Assembly: GCA_945865295.1 (NCBI GenBank)
Contig: CAMBDE010000001.1
Span: 23,572-87,571 of the forward strand
Length of the DNA: 64,000 nucleotides
DNA from: Chitinophaga pinensis
GTDB lineage: Bacteria; Bacteroidota; Bacteroidia; Chitinophagales; Chitinophagaceae
Direction of reading: 5' to 3'
Under the pieces are notes generated by a model that was not told the DNA's origin, did not search any database, and worked only from the letters and a program-made list of their open reading frames with translations. The translations under genes were made by a program, and so were the position numbers. Within the stretch, counting starts at the first letter, position 1. Every line of letters starts with the position of its first letter. This document shows, in pieces, positions 1 to 10,435 of the stretch.

Positions 1-1
1 T

Positions 2-829
2 GTAGATGTAAGTATTACGCAAGACGATTTCCAAACAATTAGTGATAAAACGCCGGTCTTAGCAGACTTTAAACCGTCTGGAAAATATTTAATGCAGGAC
101 TTGCATCAATATGGCGGTGTACCAGCAGTCATGAAATACATGTTGGCGCAAGGATGGTTGCATGGAGATTGTTTAACTGTTACTGGGAAAACCCTTGCCG
201 AAAATTTAGCGACTGTTCCTGATTTAGATTTTGATCAACAAAAAATTATTCTTCCAAAAGAAAATCCAATCAAAGCAACGGGTCATTTACAAATTATGTA
301 TGGCAATTTAGCAACGGGGGGGAGTGTGGCAAAAATTTCTGGAAAAGAAGGCGATTTATTTGAAGGACCGGCACGCGTATTTGATGGAGAGCAATCCTTG
401 ATTGAAGGCATCAATACAGGAAAAATTAAAGAAGGGGATGTGGTGGTGATTAAAAATGTAGGACCTGTTGGTGCACCAGGTATGCCCGAGATGTTAAAAC
501 CAACTTCGGCCATCATTGGTGCGGGCTTAGGAAAATCAGTGGCACTTATCACAGACGGAAGATTCAGTGGAGGCACACATGGCTTTGTGGTAGGACATAT
601 CACACCTGAAGCTTATAAAGGAGGATTGATTGCATTGGTGCAAGACAATGACATCATTGAATTGAGTGTGCAAAAACATACCATGACTTTAAAAGTAGCC
701 GAAGCAATTATTGAACAAAGAAGAGCGGCTTATCAACAACCTGCATTAAAAGCAACAAAAGGGATATTATTTAAATACGCAAGATTGGTCAAGGACGCAA
801 GTGAAGGATGTGTAACTGACCAGGATTAA
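2..829 (+). CDS. ilvD: Dihydroxy-acid dehydratase, C-terminal part (5' end outside window)
   Basis: Frame is open from base 2 through the listed ORF ([39 protein letters not shown]...). Motifs [12 protein letters not shown] and [20 protein letters not shown] are typical of IlvD; followed by ilvB. Confidence 0.95.
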   Translation, partial: VDVSITQDDFQTISDKTPVLADFKPSGKYLMQDLHQYGGVPAVMKYMLAQGWLHGDCLTVTGKTLAENLATVPDLDFDQQKIILPKENPIKATGHLQIMYGNLATGGSVAKISGKEGDLFEGPARVFDGEQSLIEGINTGKIKEGDVVVIKNVGPVGAPGMPEMLKPTSAIIGAGLGKSVALITDGRFSGGTHGFVVGHITPEAYKGGLIALVQDNDIIELSVQKHTMTLKVAEAIIEQRRAAYQQPALKATKGILFKYARLVKDASEGCVTDQD

Positions 830-836
830 AAATTGT

Positions 837-2537
837 ATGATGGAAACAAAACAACTTACAGGATCAAAAGCATTACTAGAAGCATGTATTGCAGAAGGCG
901 TAGATACCATATTTGGTTATCCGGGTGGAGCGATCATGCCTATTTATGATGCATTGTATGATTATACAGAAAAATTAAAGCATGTACTTGTAAGACATGA
1001 GCAAGGCGGGATTCATGCTGGACAAGGTTATGCAAGAACATCGAGTAAAGTGGGTGTGGTGTTTGCAACAAGCGGACCAGGTGCAACCAATTTAGTGACT
1101 GGACTAGCAGATGCAATGATTGATAGCACACCATTGGTTTGTATTACTGGACAAGTGTTCGCACATTTATTAGGAACAGATGCATTTCAGGAAACAGATA
1201 TCATCAATATCACGATGCCTGTGACAAAATGGAATTATCAAATCACAGATGCGACAGAGATCCCACATATATTAGCCAAAGCTTTTTATTTAGCAAAAAC
1301 TGGAAGACCAGGACCCGTATTAATTGATATCACTAAGAATGCACAATTTCAATCCTTCGATTATCAAGGGTACACTGTGTGCAATCATGTAAGATCTTAC
1401 CGACCAAAACCCATCATCCGAAAAGAATATATCAATGAAGCAGTGCAACTTATTAATGAAGCAAAAAAACCATTGGTAATTTTTGGACAGGGTGTGATTT
1501 TAGGAAATGCAGAAAATGAGTTTAAGGAATTTATAGAAAAATCTGGTATGCCAGCGGCATGGACCATTTTAGCATTGAGTGCAATGCCAACAGATCATCC
1601 GCAAAACGTAGGTATGCTTGGGATGCATGGCAACTATGGTCCAAATGTATTGACTAATGAATGTGATGTATTGATTGCAGTGGGGATGCGTTTTGACGAT
1701 CGTGTGACAGGAAGATTGGATAAGTACGCGAAGCAAGCAAAAATTATTCATCTAGATATTGATCCATCCGAGATTGATAAAAATTTATTGGCCCATGTGG
1801 GTGTATGGGGTGACTGTAAAGAAACCCTACCCTTATTAACTGAGGGCATCGAACAAAAAGATAGAAGCGAGTGGTTACAAGTTTTTGCTGGATATGCAAA
1901 AGAAGAATACGAGCAATGCATCAAAGACGAGATGCATCCTAGCAGTGAAGAAATGACGATGGCCGAAGTGATTCATGCGGTGAATGAAATTACAAAAGGA
2001 GATGCCGTGATGGTGACCGACGTGGGACAACATCAGATGGTGACTTGTAGGTATGCAAAATTTAATCAAACAAGAAGCAATGTGACATCGGGTGGATTGG
2101 GTACCATGGGATTTGGATTGCCAGCAGCCATTGGTGCCAAGTTTGGCGCACCAGAAAGAACAGTCATTGCAGTCATTGGAGATGGCGGCATACAAATGAC
2201 TTTACAAGAATTTGGTACCATCATGCAAACGGGCATCAATGTGAAAGTGATGATTTTAAACAATCAATTTTTAGGGATGGTGCGTCAGTGGCAGCAATTG
2301 TTCATGGACAAGCGCTACAGTTTTGTGGATATAGAAAGCCCTGATTATGTGATGCTCGCTAATTCCTATAAGATAGCAGCAGCAAAAGTTAGCAAGCGTG
2401 AAGACCTAGTGTCTGCAGTCACAAAGATGTTAGCACATCCAGGGTCTTATGTATTAGAGGTGATGGTGGGTAAGGAAAACAATGTATTCCCAATGGTACC
2501 ACAGGGGTGCTCGGTCTCTGAAATCAGATTGAAGTAA
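837..2537 (+). CDS. ilvB: Acetolactate synthase large subunit
   Basis: ThDP enzyme motifs: GYPGGAIMPIYDALYD, RHEQGGIHAGQGYAR, GDGGIQMTLQEFGTIMQ; sits between ilvD and ilvN. Confidence 0.96.
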   Translation: MMETKQLTGSKALLEACIAEGVDTIFGYPGGAIMPIYDALYDYTEKLKHVLVRHEQGGIHAGQGYARTSSKVGVVFATSGPGATNLVTGLADAMIDSTPLVCITGQVFAHLLGTDAFQETDIINITMPVTKWNYQITDATEIPHILAKAFYLAKTGRPGPVLIDITKNAQFQSFDYQGYTVCNHVRSYRPKPIIRKEYINEAVQLINEAKKPLVIFGQGVILGNAENEFKEFIEKSGMPAAWTILALSAMPTDHPQNVGMLGMHGNYGPNVLTNECDVLIAVGMRFDDRVTGRLDKYAKQAKIIHLDIDPSEIDKNLLAHVGVWGDCKETLPLLTEGIEQKDRSEWLQVFAGYAKEEYEQCIKDEMHPSSEEMTMAEVIHAVNEITKGDAVMVTDVGQHQMVTCRYAKFNQTRSNVTSGGLGTMGFGLPAAIGAKFGAPERTVIAVIGDGGIQMTLQEFGTIMQTGINVKVMILNNQFLGMVRQWQQLFMDKRYSFVDIESPDYVMLANSYKIAAAKVSKREDLVSAVTKMLAHPGSYVLEVMVGKENNVFPMVPQGCSVSEIRLK

Positions 2538-2538
2538 A

Positions 2539-2609
2539 ATTCGACCGAATAAAATGAGGTCAAATATTATGACTACAACATTCGACCGAATAAAATGAGA
2601 TCAAATATT
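2539..2609. repeat. 30-bp direct repeat (two copies, one mismatch) in the ilvB-ilvN intergenic gap
   Basis: attcgaccgaataaaatgaggtcaaatatt at 2539-2568 and attcgaccgaataaaatgagatcaaatatt at 2580-2609; 41-bp period. Confidence 0.9.
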
Positions 2610-2625
2610 TTTATAAAGTAAAATT

Positions 2626-3222
2626 ATGGAAAACGAAAAACAAGAATTTACAATCACGGTGTATACCGAAAACCAAGTTGGTTTATTAAATCGTATTGCC
2701 ATTATTTTTTCGAGAAGAAAAATAAATGTGGAGAGTTTAAATACCTCTCCTTCGGAAGTGCAAGGCATACACCGCTTTACCATCGTCGTGGTAGAGTCCA
2801 GAGATGTGGTGCTTAAAATTGTGCGACAAATTGAAAAGCAGGTAGAAGTTTTAAAAGCCTACTATAATACCAACGATGAAATTGTATGGCAGGAATTGGC
2901 ATTGTATAAAGTTTTATCGGATGAGATCACAGAGAAAGTAAAAGTAGAAAGATTGTTGAGAGAGTTTGGCGCAAGAGCGGTGGCCATTAGAAAAGACTTT
3001 ATTGTTTTTGAAACGACAGGGCATAGAGAGGAAACCAATAAATTAATGGAAGCATTGGTACCATTTGGTTTGGTAGAATTTGTAAGAAGCGCTAGAGTGG
3101 CCATTATTAAAGAAAGTGCAGGCTTTCACGAAAAACTAAAAGACTTTGAAAAAAGAGAACCAGGAGACGAATTGGCAGAAAACGAATACTTAGGAAAAAG
3201 CGCGACAGTATTTACGATGTAA
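2626..3222 (+). CDS. ilvN: Acetolactate synthase small subunit (ACT domain)
   Basis: FTITVYTENQVGLLNRIAIIFSRRKINVESL ACT domain; directly downstream of ilvB. Confidence 0.93.
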   Translation: MENEKQEFTITVYTENQVGLLNRIAIIFSRRKINVESLNTSPSEVQGIHRFTIVVVESRDVVLKIVRQIEKQVEVLKAYYNTNDEIVWQELALYKVLSDEITEKVKVERLLREFGARAVAIRKDFIVFETTGHREETNKLMEALVPFGLVEFVRSARVAIIKESAGFHEKLKDFEKREPGDELAENEYLGKSATVFTM

Positions 3223-3349
3223 AATTTTAAAAATTAATAAGCATTCATTAATGTATAAATGTACAAACATATAAACATATAAACATACAATTATACAAAA
3301 ACACAAATAAATAAATAAACAAATATTCAATTCATAAATTAAACAAATC

Positions 3350-4405
3350 ATGGCAAAATTAAATTTCGGAGGAACCGAAGAAAATGTGGTCACACGCGAA
3401 GAGTTTCCATTAACAAAAGCACAAGAAGTATTAAAGAACGAAGTAGTTGCTGTGATTGGATATGGTGTGCAAGGACCAGGCCAAGCTATGAACCAAAAAG
3501 AAAATGGGGTAAATGTCATTGTTGGTCAAAGAAAAAATTCAAAATCATGGGATAAGGCCATTGCGGATGGATTTGTTCCAGGTCAAACCTTATTTGAAAT
3601 AGAGGAAGCATTGGAGAAAGGCACCATTATTTGTTATTTATTGAGCGACGCTGCGCAAATCGCTATGTGGCCAACAGTTAAGAAACACTTAACGCCTGGT
3701 AAGGCATTGTATTTCTCTCATGGCTTCGGCATCACTTATAAAGAGCAAACAGGTATCATACCTCCCACAGATGTGGATGTGATTTTGGTGGCACCAAAGG
3801 GATCAGGTACTTCTTTAAGAAGAATGTTTTTACAAGGACGTGGCTTGAATTCAAGTTACGCGATCTTCCAAGACGCCACTGGAAAAGCACATGACAGAGT
3901 CATTGCATTGGGTATTGCAGTTGGGTCTGGTTACTTATTTGAAACCAATTTCAAAAAAGAAGTGTATTCGGATTTAACTGGAGAGCGTGGCACATTGATG
4001 GGCGCGATTCAAGGTATTTTTGCAGCACAATACGAAGTGTTAAGAAAGAACGGACATAGTCCCTCTGAATCTTTCAATGAAACAGTAGAAGAATTAACAC
4101 AATCTTTAATGCCACTCGTTGCAGAAAACGGAATGGATTGGATGTATGCCAACTGTTCAACAACAGCACAAAGAGGTGCATTGGATTGGTGGAAAAAATT
4201 TCGTGACGCTACTTTACCAGTGTTCACCGAATTATATGATAGCGTTGCTGCAGGAAAAGAGTCTGCACGTTCGATTGACTCTAATAGCAAATCAGATTAC
4301 CGTGAGAAATTAGAAGTGGAATTAGCAGAATTACATAATAGTGAAATGTGGCAGGCAGGAAAAACTGTAAGAAGTTTACGTCCAGAGAATCAGCCAGGAA
4401 AATAA
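3350..4405 (+). CDS. ilvC: Ketol-acid reductoisomerase
   Basis: VVAVIGYGVQGPGQAMNQKENGVNVIVGQR nucleotide-binding motif; APKGSGTSLRRMF; operon context. Confidence 0.95.
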   Translation: MAKLNFGGTEENVVTREEFPLTKAQEVLKNEVVAVIGYGVQGPGQAMNQKENGVNVIVGQRKNSKSWDKAIADGFVPGQTLFEIEEALEKGTIICYLLSDAAQIAMWPTVKKHLTPGKALYFSHGFGITYKEQTGIIPPTDVDVILVAPKGSGTSLRRMFLQGRGLNSSYAIFQDATGKAHDRVIALGIAVGSGYLFETNFKKEVYSDLTGERGTLMGAIQGIFAAQYEVLRKNGHSPSESFNETVEELTQSLMPLVAENGMDWMYANCSTTAQRGALDWWKKFRDATLPVFTELYDSVAAGKESARSIDSNSKSDYREKLEVELAELHNSEMWQAGKTVRSLRPENQPGK

Positions 4406-4422
4406 ATGCTGAAAAACAAGAA

Positions 4423-5448
4423 ATGAACGAAACTAAATTTGTAAACGATTCTGCGCTAGATATAGATGGAGCAATGCAAAGACTCAAGTCGGTGGTAACG
4501 CATACCCCATTAGAGTTCAATGCAAATCTATCCAGAAAATATCAGTGCAAAGTTTATTTGAAAAGGGAAGACCTGCAAATTGTACGTTCTTATAAATTAA
4601 GAGGCGCTTACAATATGATGTGTCAACTTGCTCTGGAACAATTGGCAAAAGGGGTGGTGTGTGCTAGCGCAGGCAACCATGCACAAGGCTTTGCTTATAG
4701 CTGTAAACTTTTGCGAGTAAAAGGGGTGGTGTTTATGCCAATTTCAACACCAAAACTAAAGGTTGCACAAACAAAAATGTTTGGAGAAAATTTTGTTGAG
4801 GTAAAATTAGTGGGGAACTCATTTGATGAGACAGCAGTGGTAGCAAAAGCCTACACCACAGAATATGATTTGACGTTTATTCCACCATTTGATCATCCAG
4901 CTATTATTTCGGGACAAGCCACAGTTGGCGTTGAAATTTTAGAAGACCTTCCACAGTTCACCAAGGATGCATTGGATTATCTATTCTTACCAATTGGAGG
5001 AGGCGGATTGAGCGCAGGCGTAGGTGCTTATTTTAAATCAACATCACCCAATACAAAGATCATTGGGATAGAGCCAGCAGGTGCGCCAAGTATGCATGCT
5101 GCAATGCAAGCAGGCCGTCCGGTTGAGTTAGATAATATAGATTATTTTGTAGATGGTGCTTCTGTAAAGCGTGTTGGTGATTATACTTTCGCCATCTGTA
5201 AAAATGTGTTGGATGAAGTACACTTGGTACCAGTAGGTAAAATTTGCTCTACCATTTTAGAGATGTACAATGAGGAAGCAATGATTGTGGAGCCCGCAGG
5301 CGCCATGTCTCTTGCGGTACTAGATGCTTATGCAGATCAGATTAAAGGAAAGCAAGTATTGTGCATTGTGAGTGGAGGCAATAATGATATCGCAAGAATA
5401 CAAGAAATACAAGAGCGTTCTTTCATTTATGAAGGCTTGAAAAACTAA
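4423..5448 (+). CDS. ilvA: Threonine ammonia-lyase (threonine dehydratase)
   Basis: PLP enzyme: LKREDLQIVRSYKLRGAYNMM, ASAGNHAQGFAY, LPIGGGGLSAGVG. Start at internal ATG 4423 (MNETKF) avoids overlap with ilvC. Confidence 0.93.
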   Translation: MNETKFVNDSALDIDGAMQRLKSVVTHTPLEFNANLSRKYQCKVYLKREDLQIVRSYKLRGAYNMMCQLALEQLAKGVVCASAGNHAQGFAYSCKLLRVKGVVFMPISTPKLKVAQTKMFGENFVEVKLVGNSFDETAVVAKAYTTEYDLTFIPPFDHPAIISGQATVGVEILEDLPQFTKDALDYLFLPIGGGGLSAGVGAYFKSTSPNTKIIGIEPAGAPSMHAAMQAGRPVELDNIDYFVDGASVKRVGDYTFAICKNVLDEVHLVPVGKICSTILEMYNEEAMIVEPAGAMSLAVLDAYADQIKGKQVLCIVSGGNNDIARIQEIQERSFIYEGLKN

Positions 5449-5465
5449 TATATGACTTAACTTTG
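5437..5465 (+). promoter_or_regulatory. Candidate Bacteroidota-type promoter upstream of thrA
   Basis: TTG (5437-5439), 18-nt spacer, TAACTTTG (5458-5465), matching the TTG / TAnnTTTG Bacteroidetes consensus about 35 nt before the thrA ATG. Confidence 0.5.
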
Positions 5466-5499
5466 TGGTCATTTTATAGTACAAAGGAAAATAAATTAT

Positions 5500-7965
5500 A
5501 TGCAGGTTTTAAAATTTGGAGGAAGTTCAGTAGGTAAACCAGATGCCATCACAAAAGTGATTGCAATTGTAAAAAAGCTTGTACAAGCCAAGCCTGCTAT
5601 TGTAGTGGTGTCGGCGATGAGTGGTGTAACGGATCAGTTGATTTTACTTGCACAGAGTGCTTCACAGGGAAATGAAGCCTATAAGACAATCATTCAAAAT
5701 TTAGAACAAAAACATTTAGATGCCGTACGTGCACTGTTGCCAATACAACAACAATCAGGTACATTGAGCATGGTCAAACAATTGATCAACGAAATTGAAT
5801 CCAATTGCGAAGGTTTATTTATGCTTAGAGAATTGACTATGCGCATGCAGGATCGTTTAATTAGTTATGGAGAAATTTTATCTTCAAAAATTATTGCTGC
5901 AGCTTTTGAGGCTGAGGGCGTCGATCAGGTTTGGGTGGATTCAAGGGCATTGATTAAAACCAATAGTAAATATTTTAGTGCAGTAGTAGATAAAGCATTA
6001 ACGAATCAAACCATTCAAGCTTATTTTGTATCATCATCTAATCAACATGCATTGTATATCGCACCTGGCTTTATTGCATCAGATGCAGAAGGTAATACGA
6101 CCACATTAGGAAGAGGTGGATCAGATTATACAGGAGCAATTTATGCCGCAGCATTAAAAGCATCGGTTTTAGAAATTTGGACGGACGTCAGTGGTATGAT
6201 GACTGCAGATCCAAGAATGGTGCAAAATGCAAAAGAGATTCCAAAAATTTCTTACCAAGAAGCTATGGAGTTATCGCATTTTGGTGCTAAAATCATTTAT
6301 CCGCCAACGATTCAACCAGTGATGTACGAAAATATTCCTGTGCGAATCAAAAATACTTTTGAGCCGGAGCATCCAGGCACTTTGATTGAAAACGAATCAC
6401 CTAAAGATGATAATTTTATTCGTGGTATCTCTAGCATCAAAGACATTTGCTTATTAAGCTTAGAGGGCGCGGGTATGGTTGGTATTCCAGGCTTTTCAAA
6501 AAGATTGTTTGACGCCCTGGCGAAAAATAAAATTAATGTTATTTTAATTACGCAGAGTTCTTCGGAGCATTCTATCTGCGTTGGTGTGAATGTACAGGAT
6601 ACACATTTAGCAAAAATTGCTGTGGATGCAGAGTTTGAACAGGAGATTAATACACAAGTGGTAGAGCCATTAATTATAGAAAAGGATTTATCTATAATTG
6701 CATTGGTGGGAGAGCAAATGCGAAACCATCCAGGTGTCAGTGGTAAAATGTTTGGAGTGCTGGGACGTAATGGGATCAATGTGCGCGCGATCGCACAGGG
6801 GTCATCAGAAAAAAACATAACGGCAGTGATTGCATCACAAGATGTACGTAAGGCCATCAATGTATTGCATGAAGAATTTTTTGAAACATCTTATAAGCAA
6901 GTTAATGTGTATGTGGCTGGTGCAGGGAATGTAGGGGGCAAGTTAATAGAACAAATTAAAAAACAGGTACCTTATTTGCAATCTACATTAAGACTACAAA
7001 TTAAAATTGTTGGCATTGCCAATAGTAAAAAACAATTGATCAATTCAGAAGGTATAGATTTAAGTAATTGGAGAGCGCAATTGAGTGCTGCACCCAACGG
7101 TACCATCACAGATTATGTAGCTGCAATCCTAGATAATAATTTACGTAACTCAATTTTTGTAGATGTTACTGCCCATGCGACTGTTGCAGACACTTATGCG
7201 CAATTATTGAGCAAGGCAATATCGGTGGTGGCTTGTAATAAAATTGCATGTTCATCTCCTTATGTTCATTATGCTAAATTAAAAACATTAGCAAGAACTT
7301 ATAGTGCAGCCTTTCTTTTTGAAACCAATGTTGGTGCAAGTTTACCCATCATTGGCACATTAAATGATTTAATTCGTAGTGGAGATAAAGTCAATAAAAT
7401 AGAAGCGGTATTGTCGGGCACATTGAATTTTGTATTTAACAATTATGATGGTACAACATCTTTTGCAAAGGTTGTAAAGCAAGCACAGGATGAAGGTTAT
7501 ACAGAGCCAGACCCTAGATTGGATTTAGGTGGAACAGACGTGATGCGAAAAGTGATGATCTTGGCGCGTGAAGCGGGACATCCATTAGAAATTGAAGACA
7601 TAGCAAACGAATCATTCTTACCAGCAGCATGCTTTAACGGATCAGTTGCAGATTTCTATATAGAAATGGAAAAGCAAGAAGCACATTTTAAAAAATTATA
7701 TGATGCAGCCGAAGCGGCAGCATGTAAATTAAAATTTGTAGCAAAGTTCGAAAGAGATGCAAATGGACAAGTTGCAGCAAAAGTGGGATTGCGACATATT
7801 CAGCCAAGTTCAGATTTTTATCATTTATATGGGAAGGACAATTTAGTCTTATTCTATTCTGATCGATATCCTGAATTACCATTGGTGATTAAAGGCGCAG
7901 GCGCAGGTGCGGATGTAACAGCATCGGGTGTATTTGCAGATATTATTAGAGCAGCAAGGGTATAG
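5500..7965 (+). CDS. thrA: Bifunctional aspartate kinase / homoserine dehydrogenase
   Basis: N-terminal KFGGSSVGKPDAI kinase motif, ACT repeats (RNGINVRAIAQGSSEKNI), C-terminal HSD (LSGTLNFVFNNYDG, EGYTEPDPRLDLGGTDVMRK). Confidence 0.95.
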   Translation: MQVLKFGGSSVGKPDAITKVIAIVKKLVQAKPAIVVVSAMSGVTDQLILLAQSASQGNEAYKTIIQNLEQKHLDAVRALLPIQQQSGTLSMVKQLINEIESNCEGLFMLRELTMRMQDRLISYGEILSSKIIAAAFEAEGVDQVWVDSRALIKTNSKYFSAVVDKALTNQTIQAYFVSSSNQHALYIAPGFIASDAEGNTTTLGRGGSDYTGAIYAAALKASVLEIWTDVSGMMTADPRMVQNAKEIPKISYQEAMELSHFGAKIIYPPTIQPVMYENIPVRIKNTFEPEHPGTLIENESPKDDNFIRGISSIKDICLLSLEGAGMVGIPGFSKRLFDALAKNKINVILITQSSSEHSICVGVNVQDTHLAKIAVDAEFEQEINTQVVEPLIIEKDLSIIALVGEQMRNHPGVSGKMFGVLGRNGINVRAIAQGSSEKNITAVIASQDVRKAINVLHEEFFETSYKQVNVYVAGAGNVGGKLIEQIKKQVPYLQSTLRLQIKIVGIANSKKQLINSEGIDLSNWRAQLSAAPNGTITDYVAAILDNNLRNSIFVDVTAHATVADTYAQLLSKAISVVACNKIACSSPYVHYAKLKTLARTYSAAFLFETNVGASLPIIGTLNDLIRSGDKVNKIEAVLSGTLNFVFNNYDGTTSFAKVVKQAQDEGYTEPDPRLDLGGTDVMRKVMILAREAGHPLEIEDIANESFLPAACFNGSVADFYIEMEKQEAHFKKLYDAAEAAACKLKFVAKFERDANGQVAAKVGLRHIQPSSDFYHLYGKDNLVLFYSDRYPELPLVIKGAGAGADVTASGVFADIIRAARV

Positions 7966-7987
7966 CATTTTTAAAAAAAGGTATACA

Positions 7988-9007
7988 ATGTTTGAAATCA
8001 ATCAATGGATAAAAATAAAGGCTCCGGCCACTGTAGCCAATATGGTGTGCGGTTTTGATATATTGGGTTTTGCCGTAAACAATCCTTATGATGAAATGGA
8101 AATGCGAAGAGTAGAAAGTAGTATAAGCACTTCCACTGAAACTGCTGCAAGTTCTATTGCTGCAGCGATTAAGATTATTAATATCGATGATTATAATTTA
8201 CCAACCGATCCCGAAAAGAATGTTGCTGGTGTGGCCTTGATCGCATTGATTGAAGCCTACGAAGAACAAGTGCAATTAGGTCATCCAAAAGCAACTATAC
8301 CCATTGGACAACTAGCTTTTGAAGTTAAAATTAATAAATTAATCAAACCCGGTTCTGGTGTTGGATCCAGTGCAGCAAGTTCTGCAGGAGCGGTAGTAGG
8401 GGCAAATTATTTATTAGGGGACCTTTTTTCAAAAGACGATTTGGTTAGGTTTGCAATGCATGGAGAAAAATTGGCATCTGGTGTAAAACATGCAGACAAT
8501 ATTGCACCATGTATATTTGGTGGCGTGACCTTGGTTAGAAGTATTTTTCCGCTAGAAGTGATTGCGCTTCCCTCGCCTATTTTACATGTAACTATTGTAC
8601 ATCCACAAATAGAAGTGAAGACCTCGGATGCAAGAAGTATCTTAAAACAAAATATACAATTAAAAGACGCGATTAAGCAATGGGGGAACATAGCGGCCTT
8701 GGTAGCAGGTTTGATGAAAGAAGATTATGATTTAATTGGTAGATCCTTGGAAGATGTAATTATTGAACCAGTTAGGTCTATTTTAATTCCAGGATTTGAT
8801 GAACTGAAGTTAGCTTGTAAAGCAGCTGGTGCATTGGGAGGCGGCATATCAGGATCAGGCCCATCCATCTTTTTTTTAAGTAAGGAACAATCCACCGCTT
8901 TAGCAGTAGAGCAAGAAATGAAAAAATTATATACCCGTATAGGTTTACCGCATCATACCTATGTGACTTCAATTAATGCTGCGGGTGTTGAAGTAAATCC
9001 ATCCTAA
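7988..9007 (+). CDS. thrB: Homoserine kinase
   Basis: GHMP kinase motif PGSGVGSSAASSAGA and C-terminal GGGISGSGPSIF; start MFEINQW at 7988 rather than the ORF start at 7928, which overlaps thrA. Confidence 0.93.
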   Translation: MFEINQWIKIKAPATVANMVCGFDILGFAVNNPYDEMEMRRVESSISTSTETAASSIAAAIKIINIDDYNLPTDPEKNVAGVALIALIEAYEEQVQLGHPKATIPIGQLAFEVKINKLIKPGSGVGSSAASSAGAVVGANYLLGDLFSKDDLVRFAMHGEKLASGVKHADNIAPCIFGGVTLVRSIFPLEVIALPSPILHVTIVHPQIEVKTSDARSILKQNIQLKDAIKQWGNIAALVAGLMKEDYDLIGRSLEDVIIEPVRSILIPGFDELKLACKAAGALGGGISGSGPSIFFLSKEQSTALAVEQEMKKLYTRIGLPHHTYVTSINAAGVEVNPS

Positions 9008-10359
9008 TGCAATATTATAGTTTAGGAAAACAATCACCGAATGTGGCTTTTAAAACTGCAGCAATAACTGGACAAGCGCCAGATAAGGGATTGTATTTTC
9101 CAACTTCGATACCGCAGTTGACTCCTGAACAAATAGAAAGATTCAAAACCTTGGATAAAGCGAGTTTAGCATTCGAAGTGATGCGTCCCTATATTGGAGG
9201 CACAATAGACGATGTAAGCTTGCAAAAAATATGTAAAGAGACCATTGATTTTGATTTTCCTTTAGTACCTATCACAAAAAATATCCAATCACTTGAATTA
9301 TTTCATGGACCTACTCTAGCATTTAAGGATGTAGGTGCAAGATTCATGAGTAGGTGTTTGGGCTATTTTGCAAATGCAGAAAAAAAAAGTAGTTACGATA
9401 CAACGAAACTAGCAAGTGATTTAACAAGCTTACAAAATAGCAATACCATACTCGTAGCTACCTCTGGAGATACAGGTGGTGCAGTGGCCAATGGTTTTTT
9501 AGGTGTAGAAGGTGTACAGGTCATTATTTTGTATCCAAAAGGCAAAGTGAGTCTAATACAGGAATTACAATTGACTACCTGCGGACAAAATATTACTGCC
9601 TTAGAAGTTGACGGAAGTTTTGACGATTGCCAGGCGATCGTAAAAGAAGCTTTTATGGATGTGGACTTAAATGCAACTTTTCACTTAACTTCTGCTAATT
9701 CAATTAATGTAGCTAGGTGGTTGCCTCAGCAATTGTATTATTTTTTTTCATGGCAACAATGGGTGGCACAATATGGAGATAATACACCTATGCACATCGT
9801 AGTGCCTAGTGGCAACTTTGGAAATATTTGTGCAGGCATGATAGCAAAAGCAAGCGGCTTGCCATTGGGGCATTTGGTAGCAGCATGCAATGCCAATAAT
9901 GTGGTAACAAGGTATTTGAAAACCGGAAATTACGAAGTGAAAAAATCGGTAGAGACTATTTCAAATGCGATGGATGTAGGCAATCCAAGTAATTTTGTGC
10001 GTATCCTTGAAATCATGCAACATAATTTTGATCAATTAAAAAATGGCTTGAGTAGTTATAGCTATGACGATGAAGCCACTAAATCAGCCATCACAAGGGT
10101 TTACAATGATTATGGCTATATCTTAGATCCACACGGTGCAGTTGCATTTTTAGCAGCAGAAGCCTTGATTCAAGAAAAAGGATATGCCGTTATTTTAGAA
10201 ACAGCACATCCTGTAAAATTTCCCGAAGTAGTTGAAGCGGCTATTGGAAAAAAATTAAATATTCCTGCATCTGTACAATACTTATTGGATAAACCTAAGC
10301 AATCCAAACCACTTGAAGCGAATTACGCATCGTTTAAAAATTGGATGTTAGGTCAATAA
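9007..10359 (+). CDS. thrC: Threonine synthase
   Basis: LFHGPTLAFKDVGARFMSR, ATSGDTGGAVANGF; overlaps the thrB stop. Confidence 0.95.
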   Translation: MQYYSLGKQSPNVAFKTAAITGQAPDKGLYFPTSIPQLTPEQIERFKTLDKASLAFEVMRPYIGGTIDDVSLQKICKETIDFDFPLVPITKNIQSLELFHGPTLAFKDVGARFMSRCLGYFANAEKKSSYDTTKLASDLTSLQNSNTILVATSGDTGGAVANGFLGVEGVQVIILYPKGKVSLIQELQLTTCGQNITALEVDGSFDDCQAIVKEAFMDVDLNATFHLTSANSINVARWLPQQLYYFFSWQQWVAQYGDNTPMHIVVPSGNFGNICAGMIAKASGLPLGHLVAACNANNVVTRYLKTGNYEVKKSVETISNAMDVGNPSNFVRILEIMQHNFDQLKNGLSSYSYDDEATKSAITRVYNDYGYILDPHGAVAFLAAEALIQEKGYAVILETAHPVKFPEVVEAAIGKKLNIPASVQYLLDKPKQSKPLEANYASFKNWMLGQ

Positions 10360-10390
10360 AAAAGGCCTCTAAATTAGGAGCCTTTTTTAT
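10357..10390 (+). terminator. Rho-independent terminator after thrC
   Basis: aaaaaaggcctctaaattaggagccttttttatt: stem-loop followed by T-tract. Confidence 0.75.
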
Positions 10391-10435
10391 TAGATGTATT
10401 GATTATAAAAAATTGAATATATTTTGAATTTAGGT

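Noticed and set aside
1875-2195. Long antisense ORFs inside ilvB and many other minus-strand ORFs listed in the track
   Set aside because: They lie opposite well-supported genes and have no recognisable domains or signal peptides; typical shadow ORFs.
6312-6860. 182-aa antisense ORF within thrA
   Set aside because: Fully overlaps the aspartokinase coding region with composition expected from the reverse complement; no family resemblance.
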